NCBI RefSeq assembly: GCF_014644555.1
Contig: NZ_BMKX01000001.1
Coordinates: forward strand, 894,650 to 958,649
DNA from: Glutamicibacter ardleyensis
Lineage (GTDB): Bacteria; Actinomycetota; Actinomycetes; Actinomycetales; Micrococcaceae
DNA: 64,000 nt
Direction of reading: 5' to 3'
A program made the position numbers and the translations under genes. Below the pieces are notes generated by a model. The model was not told the DNA's origin and ran no database searches. It worked only from the letters and a program-made list of their open reading frames with translations. Shown in pieces: positions 57,504-64,000 of this stretch. How positions within the stretch are numbered: the stretch's first letter is position 1; the number at the start of each line of letters is the position of its first letter.

Positions 57504-60500
57504 GTGAACGCTACCCGTCCGACCTACCGGCACCGTGACTTTAAGGCCGTCCTTTTTGATTTGGATGGCGTGCTCACTCCGACCGCGCTGCTACACCGCG
57601 CCGCATGGAATGAACTCTTCACAGAATTTTTCACCCAAGAACATCCGGGCGTGCCGCCTTATACGGAACAAGACTATTTTGACTTGCTCGACGGCAGACC
57701 GCGCTATGAAGGAGTCAGCGCGGTGCTCGCCTCCAGAAATATTGTGCTGCCTTACGGAGACCCGGAGGATCACGCCGGAACCGATTCGGTCTGTGCTCTG
57801 GGTAATCTGAAAAATTCGGTGTTCACCACCGTGCTGGAACGAGATGGCATCGCCCCATATCCGGGCTCCAGCGAGTACCTGCAGCAAGCCTTGGACGTCG
57901 GCTTAGACGTAGCCGTGGTCTCCTCCTCGCGTAATGCTCATGCGGTACTCCAAGCCGCCGGGCTTTCGACGCACTTCACTACCGTCATGGGCGGGCGCGA
58001 GGCTGAAGCGCGCCAGCTTCCCGGCAAGCCTAACCCGGACACCTTCGTGGCCACCGCCAAAGACCTTGGCTGGCGCCCCGAAGAGTGCGTGGTGATCGAA
58101 GATGCCAGCAGCGGGGTAAAAGCCGCCCGGGCTGGGGGTTTCATGGTGGTCGGTGTGGCCCGCGAGGATAATGCAGATCAGCTCCTGGCCGCCGGCGCCG
58201 ACTTTGTCGTAGAGGATCTGAGCGAACTGGTGTCCTCCTCGGCGATTCGAGCCTGGAATTTTGATCCCTGGTCCATCACGCGGGACAGCGAACGTGACCA
58301 TACGGGAGCTCAAGATACCGTTTTCTCCCTTGGCAATGGGTTCCTTGGAACCCGTTCCGCGCAGGTGGGACTCGGTGAACAGGTGGCTGGCACCTTCATC
58401 AACGGGCTGCATGAAACCTGGCAGATCCGCCACGCCGAAAGCGCTTTTGGGCTGGCCGAAACCGGGCAGACGATGATTAGCGCCCCGGATTTTCGCACCT
58501 TGCGTGTGTTCATCAACGATGAGGCCCTCGAGGTGGGCCGTACCGAGATGCTGCGCGATGACCTGCGCCTCGATTTCCGTGAAGGTACCCTGATATCCCA
58601 GACCCTCTGGCGCACCGCAGAAGGCCATCGGGTGGCGGTGACCGCTCGAACCATGATTTCCTTCAGCGATCGCCACTTGGCGCTGCAGGACCTGCACGTG
58701 CGCCTGCTCGATGCCCCGGGGCATGTGTTGGTTCAATCCTCGGTGATCGGCTATCGCTCCGAACCTGAAGTTTCTTCCCCGGCCGAGATGGATTCAGGCA
58801 AGGATCCGCGCAAATCCGATGAAGCTTCCGAGAATCCCTTGCACCCCGCGGGGCATATCGCCAGCGGCGCCCGACTCGGGCTAGCCTACAACGTGGCAGG
58901 TTCCAAGATGTCGGTTTCGGCGGTTATGGAACATCTGGTGGACACCACCGGCGGTGCTACCGCCCAAGTGCATACGGAGCGTTCGGCACAACCGGACCGG
59001 GCCGACGAGGTATCCAGCGCAAACCTCGAGGCGGGTCAAGGGCTGCGTGTGGCAAAGTTCGCGGTTTACCACTCCTCACGCCGCCACCCGGCCCAGGAAA
59101 TGCTGCTGCGTTCCACCCGTGCCCTGGATCGTCTAGTGCCTCGAGGCATCGATGAGCATTTCCGCACCCAGCGCGCCTTTATGAAGTCCTACTGGCAGCG
59201 CAGCGACGTGCTGGTGGACAGCGATGACCCGAGTCTGCAGCGCAAGATCCGCTGGAATCTCTTCCAGCTGGCTCAGGCCTCGGCGCGTGCCGACGGCATG
59301 GGCATCAGCGCCAAGGGGGTCAGCGGCAACGGATATTCCGGGCACTACTTTTGGGACACCGAAATCTACGTGCTGCCGTTTTTGACCTATACCAATCAGC
59401 AGTGGGCGCGTAATACCCTCCGGGCCCGCATTTCAATGATCCCGGCAGCCACCAGACGCGCGCGCATCATGAACGAAGAGGGCATGCTCTTCCCGTGGCG
59501 CACCATCAACGGCGAGGAAGCCAGCGCCTACTATCCGGCGGGCACCGCGCAGTATCATATCAACGCCGACGTAGTGTATTCGCTGGACCGCTATCTCAAC
59601 GCTGCCTGCGATGACGAATTCCTCGAGGCGGGTGCGGCGGAAATTCTGGTGGGCACCGCTCGCATGTGGGCCTCCTTGGGATTCTGGCGTGGTTCCGGAG
59701 CACAACGCAGCTTTCACATTCACGGGGTGACCGGCCCGGATGAGTACACCGCGGTGGTCAACGACAACACCTACACGAACGTGATGGCACGCTTTAACCT
59801 GCGCCGCTCGGCCCAGCTGCTGCGCGAGCTGGCCTCCCGGAACCCGAAGTTCTATGCCCTGCTGGCCGAAAAGCTCGCACTTGAATCCGCGGAGATCGAC
59901 ACCTGGCAGCTGGCGGCCGATCGGATCCACATCCCCTATTCGGATACGGTGGGGATCCACCTGCAGGACGACCATTTCCTGAATCGCGAGGTCTGGGATC
60001 TGGAGGCCAGCGGGCCAGAAAAGCGTCCGTTGCTGCTGCACTACCACCCGTTGGTGATCTACCGCTTCCAGGTCATCAAGCAGGCCGACACGGTACTCGC
60101 CCTGTGGCTTCGCTCCAGCGACTTCACCGCCGAACAGAAATTGGCAGACTTCAACTACTACGATCCGTTGACCACCGGGGACTCGACGCTTTCGGCGACG
60201 GTCCAAGCGATTCTCGCAGCCGAGGTTGGCTACCGCGAGCTTGCGTTCAACTACTTCGAACATGCGCTGAATGTGGATCTGGAGAACCTTCACGGCAATA
60301 CTGCCGACGGAGTGCATGTGGCCTCTACCGGCGGAGTGTGGGCCGCGCTGGTCAACGGCTTCGCAGGACTGCGCGACGACGACCAGTGTTTGCGCTTCGA
60401 TCCGCGGCTGCCGCAGAGCTTTCGATCCATGCGGTTCAAGCTGGCCTTCAACGGTTCGGTGATCGGGGTGCGCCTCGATGCTACGGGTATCGAATTTAAC

Positions 60501-60686
60501 CTCGCAGGGCAAGGACCACAAAGCGTCTGGGTGCGTGGGGAAGAGATTGTGCTGGAGCCTGAGCAGCGCCAGCGGGTATCGCTTGCCGATCAAGGACCGC
60601 AGCTTTCCGGGCGTCCCAGCTTAGAACACGTGCTCTCGTTGCAGCTTGACGCCGGGGCCGAGGTGCCTAATAACCCCTGGAAATAA
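57504..60686 (+). CDS. Fused beta-phosphoglucomutase and glycoside hydrolase family 65 phosphorylase
   Basis: 1060 residues from GTG 57504 (AAGGA upstream). Residues 1-240 are a HAD beta-phosphoglucomutase: LFDLDGVLTPTALLHRAAW, VVIEDASSGVKAARAGGF. The rest is a GH65 disaccharide phosphorylase with SLGNGFLGTRSAQ, ISAKGVSGNGYSGHYFWDTE and GVTGPDEYTAVVNDNTY, the last including the catalytic Glu. GH65 splits maltose/trehalose/kojibiose-type disaccharides to beta-glucose-1-phosphate, which the mutase converts to glucose-6-phosphate: both steps in one chain. The sugar porter at 60731 converges on it. Confidence 0.94.
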   Translation: MNATRPTYRHRDFKAVLFDLDGVLTPTALLHRAAWNELFTEFFTQEHPGVPPYTEQDYFDLLDGRPRYEGVSAVLASRNIVLPYGDPEDHAGTDSVCALGNLKNSVFTTVLERDGIAPYPGSSEYLQQALDVGLDVAVVSSSRNAHAVLQAAGLSTHFTTVMGGREAEARQLPGKPNPDTFVATAKDLGWRPEECVVIEDASSGVKAARAGGFMVVGVAREDNADQLLAAGADFVVEDLSELVSSSAIRAWNFDPWSITRDSERDHTGAQDTVFSLGNGFLGTRSAQVGLGEQVAGTFINGLHETWQIRHAESAFGLAETGQTMISAPDFRTLRVFINDEALEVGRTEMLRDDLRLDFREGTLISQTLWRTAEGHRVAVTARTMISFSDRHLALQDLHVRLLDAPGHVLVQSSVIGYRSEPEVSSPAEMDSGKDPRKSDEASENPLHPAGHIASGARLGLAYNVAGSKMSVSAVMEHLVDTTGGATAQVHTERSAQPDRADEVSSANLEAGQGLRVAKFAVYHSSRRHPAQEMLLRSTRALDRLVPRGIDEHFRTQRAFMKSYWQRSDVLVDSDDPSLQRKIRWNLFQLAQASARADGMGISAKGVSGNGYSGHYFWDTEIYVLPFLTYTNQQWARNTLRARISMIPAATRRARIMNEEGMLFPWRTINGEEASAYYPAGTAQYHINADVVYSLDRYLNAACDDEFLEAGAAEILVGTARMWASLGFWRGSGAQRSFHIHGVTGPDEYTAVVNDNTYTNVMARFNLRRSAQLLRELASRNPKFYALLAEKLALESAEIDTWQLAADRIHIPYSDTVGIHLQDDHFLNREVWDLEASGPEKRPLLLHYHPLVIYRFQVIKQADTVLALWLRSSDFTAEQKLADFNYYDPLTTGDSTLSATVQAILAAEVGYRELAFNYFEHALNVDLENLHGNTADGVHVASTGGVWAALVNGFAGLRDDDQCLRFDPRLPQSFRSMRFKLAFNGSVIGVRLDATGIEFNLAGQGPQSVWVRGEEIVLEPEQRQRVSLADQGPQLSGRPSLEHVLSLQLDAGAEVPNNPWK

Positions 60687-60720
60687 AAAATTGGCGGACC
60701 GTTTGGTCCGCCAATTTTTT
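60685..60720. terminator. Bidirectional rho-independent terminator
   Basis: A 16-bp perfect inverted repeat with a GTTT loop, stem TTGGCGGACC preceded by six A and followed by six T, so it can work in both directions for the convergent genes. Confidence 0.95.
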
Positions 60721-60730
60721 TATGAACTTT

Positions 60731-62137
60731 TTACAGGGTCATTTCCTCGAGCTGGCGTCCCTTGGTTTCGCGCACCATGAAGATCACGAAGATCAGCGAA
60801 AGCAAGGCGAAGAACGCGTAGATACCGTAGGCCAGCGCCAGACCGGTCTCGGCCAGCGAGGGGAAGGTGGTGGAAACGGCAAAGTTGGCGATCCACTGAG
60901 CGGAGGCAGCCACACCGAGGGCCAGCGCGCGAATGGAATTCGGGAAGATCTCACCAAGCAGTACCCACACCGCAGGACCCCAGGTCGCGCCGAAGCCAAC
61001 CACAAACAGGTTCGCGGAGACCAGCGCCACGATGCCCCAGTTGCCCGGCAGGGATACGGCGCCGTCGATGGTGACCGATTGGGCGAAGGAAACTGCCATC
61101 ATGCCCAGAGACAGGGTCATGATGGTGGAACCGATCATCAGCAGCAGCTTGCGTCCCAGTACGTCAATCAGCAGCACCGCAACGATCGTGGCGACCACGT
61201 TGGTGATCGAGGTAATCAGCGAGATGGTGAACGAGTCGGATTCGGCGAAGCCGACAGACTTCCACAGGGTGGTGGAGTAGTAGAAGATCACGTTGATGCC
61301 GACAAATTGCTGGAACACGGAGAGCAGGATGCCTACCCAGACCAGTGGGTGGAAACCGAAACGGCCGAGCAGGTCCTTGAACACCTGACGGCGTTCAACG
61401 TGCACGGTGTTGCGGATTTCCTCGATTTTGGCTTCGGTGGCAGCCCCGGGAACCATGCCCATATCGCGGGTCAGCACGGTAGCGGCCTCAACGTAGCGTC
61501 CGCGTTCGACAAGGTAGCGCGGGGATTCTGGCAGGCGCAGGGCTAGTACCCCGTAAATGATTGCCGGGATTGCCAAGGACAGGTACATCCAGCGCCACGC
61601 GGCCAGGCCGAACCATCCGATAGCGTCCGCCGATCCCATGACGAATACCAGCAGTGCGCTGACCAGGAAGGCCACAAAGATGCCCAATACGATGGCCATC
61701 TGCTGCATGGATCCTAAGCGTCCGCGGTGCTGTGCCGGGGAGACCTCGGCAATGTAGGCCGGGGCGATCACCGAGGCGAAGCCGACGCCGATGCCGCCGA
61801 CGATGCGCCAGATGATCAGGTCAACCTCGCTGAAGCACAGTCCGCAGCCCAGTGCGGAAACCAGGAGCATCGCCGAGGCGAGCACCATGGTGCGAACGCG
61901 GCCGACGCGTTCGGAGACCATGCCGGCGATCCACGCACCGATGGCCGCGCCGAGCAGGGCGCAGGACACGGTGAAACCAATGGTCACGGCGTTGAGCCCA
62001 AACTCGTGTTCGACAGCGTCCACGGTGCCGTTAACAATTGAAGAGTCATAGCCGAAAACAAAGCCGCCAAGGGCGGCGCCGAGGGCTATGAAAATGAGTC
62101 GCGCGGAGATCTTTCCGTCAGATGTAGTCGCAGTCAC
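60731..62137 (-). CDS. Sugar porter (MFS superfamily)
   Basis: 468 residues, twelve hydrophobic segments. Sugar-porter signatures: GYDSSIVNGTVDAV, VGRVRTMVL, PESPRYLVERGR, and VFQQFVGINVIFYYSTTLW; RETKGRQLEEM at the end (PETKG variant). It imports a sugar by proton symport; the convergent GH65-mutase fusion suggests an alpha-linked disaccharide or glucose as cargo, which is inference. Confidence 0.93.
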   Translation of the reverse strand: MTATTSDGKISARLIFIALGAALGGFVFGYDSSIVNGTVDAVEHEFGLNAVTIGFTVSCALLGAAIGAWIAGMVSERVGRVRTMVLASAMLLVSALGCGLCFSEVDLIIWRIVGGIGVGFASVIAPAYIAEVSPAQHRGRLGSMQQMAIVLGIFVAFLVSALLVFVMGSADAIGWFGLAAWRWMYLSLAIPAIIYGVLALRLPESPRYLVERGRYVEAATVLTRDMGMVPGAATEAKIEEIRNTVHVERRQVFKDLLGRFGFHPLVWVGILLSVFQQFVGINVIFYYSTTLWKSVGFAESDSFTISLITSITNVVATIVAVLLIDVLGRKLLLMIGSTIMTLSLGMMAVSFAQSVTIDGAVSLPGNWGIVALVSANLFVVGFGATWGPAVWVLLGEIFPNSIRALALGVAASAQWIANFAVSTTFPSLAETGLALAYGIYAFFALLSLIFVIFMVRETKGRQLEEMTL

Positions 62138-62345
62138 AAGGATTCATGCTATCGCCATTAGGGTCCGTCGCAAATACCCTTTGGGGCTTTTTCATCACAG
62201 TTGGCCGCCGTGGAATGCGACGCTCGTCATAAATAGGAAAGAATCCTTACAATTTGATTTTGGGCTCCGCGGAATCGACGCAAACCAACCCCGGGTTCAT
62301 GCGAAATTCTGAAGCGCCAGCAGTGATCCGTGACGGGTTGAAGAT

Positions 62346-62388
62346 TAAACAAAAACCGGCACTATGAACATCGTCACAATGCCGGTCC
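62346..62388 (-). terminator. Terminator of the nucleobase permease gene
   Basis: On the minus strand GACCGGCA and TGCCGGTT enclose a loop that can pair further, followed by TTTTTGT. It lies about 20 bp after the stop of the permease gene. Confidence 0.85.
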
Positions 62389-62405
62389 GTTGATCGGTTC
62401 AAAAG

Positions 62406-63677
62406 CTACGCATCAACCTGTGTCAGGTCGGTTCCGCGAAGTTTTGCCACGGTAGTCATCAGATGGAAAACGACCAGGGTAGCGATAGTACCCAGCGCGA
62501 TACCGCCCATCTGGAACTGGCCAAAGACTAAGTCTTGGGTCACTGCGATCGCAATGATCAGGCCGGTGCCGGCGGTCATCAAGTTGATCGGGTTACCAAA
62601 ATCAACCTTCGCCTCGATCCACAAGCGGGCACCAACGATACCGATCATGCCGTACAGCACGATCCCCAGTCCGCCGATGACTCCCACCGGAACGGTATTG
62701 ATCAGTGCGCCGAACTTCGGCAAGAAGGCCAACGCCATGGCCGCAATTGCGGCCACCCAATAAGCGGCGGTGGAATATACCCGCGAGGCAGCCATGACGC
62801 CGATGTTTTCCGCATAGGTAGTCGTCGCGGAACCGCCACCAACGCCTGCCACCACGGTGCCGATGCCGTCGGCCATCAAGGCGCGGCCGTTAAACTTCGA
62901 TAAATCCTTGCCGGTCATCAGACCCACCGTGCGCACGTGACCGATGTTCTCCGCAATCAATACGAAGACCGCCGGTAGGAACATCAGTGCCACATTAAAG
63001 TCGAAACTCGGAGTGTGGAATGCGGGCAGGCCCAGCCAAGCTGCCTGACCTACCGGGGTGAAATCCACCTGGCCCTGAACCAACGCAATTAAGTACCCGA
63101 TAACCAGGCCCACCAAAATAGACAAGCGGCCCAGCAAACCTTTAAACGCAACGGTGGACAGCACCACCGCGAGCACCGTCAAGAAGGTAGTGGCGGGGAA
63201 ATCGCGCATCGGCGCGAGGGTAGCGCTAGCCAGGTTCAGGCCGATCAGCGCGACGATGGTACCCATGACCACCGGGGGCATGAGCGCATGAATCCAGCGA
63301 GTACCGGTCTTGGCCACGATCAACCCGACGATAAACAGCGCTGCGCCGGTCATCACGATGCCGCCCAGCGCCGCAGAGAAATCGTCACCGACGGTAGAGG
63401 CAGTCACCGGGGCAATGAGCGCAAAAGAGGAACCCAAATAGCTGGGCACCTTATTCTTGGTCATCAGCAAGAAGATGATGGTCGCGACACCGGTAAACAG
63501 CAAGGTCGTAGTGACCGGGAAACCGGTCAATGTTGGTACCAAAATGCTAGCGCCAAACATCGCCAGAATGTGCTGGACTCCGATGGAAATGGTCTGCGGC
63601 CAATGCAGCCGCTCATCCGGGGCAACAACCTCACCTTCGGTGATGGTCTTCCCGTTGCCGTGAATGCTCCACTTCAT
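62406..63677 (-). CDS. NCS2-family nucleobase permease (uracil/xanthine type)
   Basis: 423 residues, about 14 hydrophobic segments. QHILAMFGASILVPTLTGF at the start, the NCS2 motif LIAENIGHVRTVGLMTGKDL and GGSATTTYAENIGVMA are UraA-like (Glu and Glu/Gly substrate side residues present). It is a proton-coupled importer; uracil is the most likely substrate by similarity. The ATG has GGAGG upstream. It follows a tenA-like gene by 29 bp on the same strand, so the cargo could instead be a thiamin-related pyrimidine. Confidence 0.9.
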   Translation of the reverse strand: MKWSIHGNGKTITEGEVVAPDERLHWPQTISIGVQHILAMFGASILVPTLTGFPVTTTLLFTGVATIIFLLMTKNKVPSYLGSSFALIAPVTASTVGDDFSAALGGIVMTGAALFIVGLIVAKTGTRWIHALMPPVVMGTIVALIGLNLASATLAPMRDFPATTFLTVLAVVLSTVAFKGLLGRLSILVGLVIGYLIALVQGQVDFTPVGQAAWLGLPAFHTPSFDFNVALMFLPAVFVLIAENIGHVRTVGLMTGKDLSKFNGRALMADGIGTVVAGVGGGSATTTYAENIGVMAASRVYSTAAYWVAAIAAMALAFLPKFGALINTVPVGVIGGLGIVLYGMIGIVGARLWIEAKVDFGNPINLMTAGTGLIIAIAVTQDLVFGQFQMGGIALGTIATLVVFHLMTTVAKLRGTDLTQVDA

Positions 63678-63706
63678 GCGTTCCTCCAGAATTCGTAGCC
63701 CCGCGT

Positions 63707-64000
63707 TTAGGCCGTAGAGAAGTCTACGCCCTGGGCATGGGACTGCGCGAAGAATGACAGCTCATGTTCGGCCGAACGCCTGAACGCATCCCACATTCTG
63801 CTCCGGGTGGTCGGGTCGGCAAGCTGCCAGGCTTCGGTCACCATGTTGATCGCCTGCGCGGTGGCCTCATCAAATTCGACCGAACTATAGGTGGATAGCC
63901 AGCTCTCATAACGGTGACCAGGATGGTTTGCGGCGCTCAGCCGGTTGCCGATGTCCTGATAGATCCAATAACACGGCAGGATCGCGGCGATCAGTTCCGC
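63707..64000 (-). CDS. TenA/thiaminase II family protein, cut by the window end
   Basis: The last 97 residues are visible on the minus strand, beginning in the window AELIAAILPCYWIYQDIGNR and ending FFAQSHAQGVDFSTA. LLPCYWIY.DIG and the later EF..AT....M.D.F..S...E..FF pattern identify the TenA fold, which hydrolyses aminopyrimidine products of thiamin breakdown. The N-terminal half lies outside. It precedes the NCS2 permease. Confidence 0.85.
   Translation of the reverse strand, partial: AELIAAILPCYWIYQDIGNRLSAANHPGHRYESWLSTYSSVEFDEATAQAINMVTEAWQLADPTTRSRMWDAFRRSAEHELSFFAQSHAQGVDFSTA

Noticed and set aside
59433-60593. 386-codon frame antisense to the GH65 gene
   Set aside because: Shadow of a GC-biased real gene; no motif or ribosome site. 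The same holds for long antisense frames at 16547-17290, 57903-58736 and 60722-61546.

Overview
This window is the replication-origin region of an actinobacterial chromosome, most likely a member of the Micrococcaceae (Arthrobacter/Glutamicibacter-like). The gene order rpmH-dnaA-dnaN-recF-dciA-gyrB-gyrA-DUF3566, the DLW-39 small protein beside tRNA-Ile/tRNA-Ala, the actinobacterial crgA / class E sortase / pabA / pknB-pknA-pbpA-rodA-pstP-fhaB-fhaA cluster, many GTG starts and a moderate-to-high GC content all point that way. I did not identify the species.

Layout. 1-4850 is almost gene-free. It opens inside a broken IS21-type istB and carries three diverged copies of an IS21-like end array plus a perfect parS site. 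4894-10449 (minus strand) is parB, parA, rsmG, khpB/jag, yidC, yidD, rnpA, rpmH, with further parS sites. 10450-12864 holds dnaA and the presumed oriC (DnaA boxes on both sides of dnaA and a perfect 12-bp inverted repeat). 12865-21364 is dnaN, recF, dciA, gyrB, gyrA and a DUF3566 membrane protein. 21483-21960 has tRNA-Ile, a 39-residue DLW-39 gene and two identical tRNA-Ala genes. 22069-31482 is mixed: a frameshifted tetR next to a flavin monooxygenase and an SDR, a glycosyltransferase, a DMT transporter, cyclophilin, a rhomboid protease, an intergenic cluster of DnaA boxes denser than oriC itself (29039-29501), a lysE/lysG exporter-regulator pair, and a guanidinium exporter preceded by a guanidine-III riboswitch. 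31486-42806 is the cell-division and cell-wall signalling cluster.

From 43076 the content is accessory metabolism: tRNA-Leu, a three-gene flavin/F420-type oxidoreductase operon with a textbook promoter and twin palindromic operators, an insertion sequence with duplicated ends (46134-47528) directly behind that promoter, a YdeI-like protein, a LacI regulator divergent from a nucleoside hydrolase, dienelactone hydrolase, universal stress protein, and a tight run of enoyl-CoA hydratase, alpha/beta hydrolase, PfkB sugar kinase, HAD phosphatase and glycerophosphodiesterase. Then come an APH-fold protein lacking its catalytic aspartates, a fused beta-phosphoglucomutase/GH65 phosphorylase with a convergent sugar porter (a disaccharide phosphorolysis module), an NCS2 nucleobase permease and a partial TenA.

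How it fits together: ParB binding the parS sites and ParA segregate the origin; DnaA acts on boxes flanking dnaA, and perhaps on the second cluster about 17 kb away, which could titrate DnaA. The strongest hunt items are that ectopic DnaA-box cluster, the guanidine-III riboswitch/gdx pair, the IS-derived desert that keeps a parS, and the orphaned operator-promoter beside the insertion sequence.
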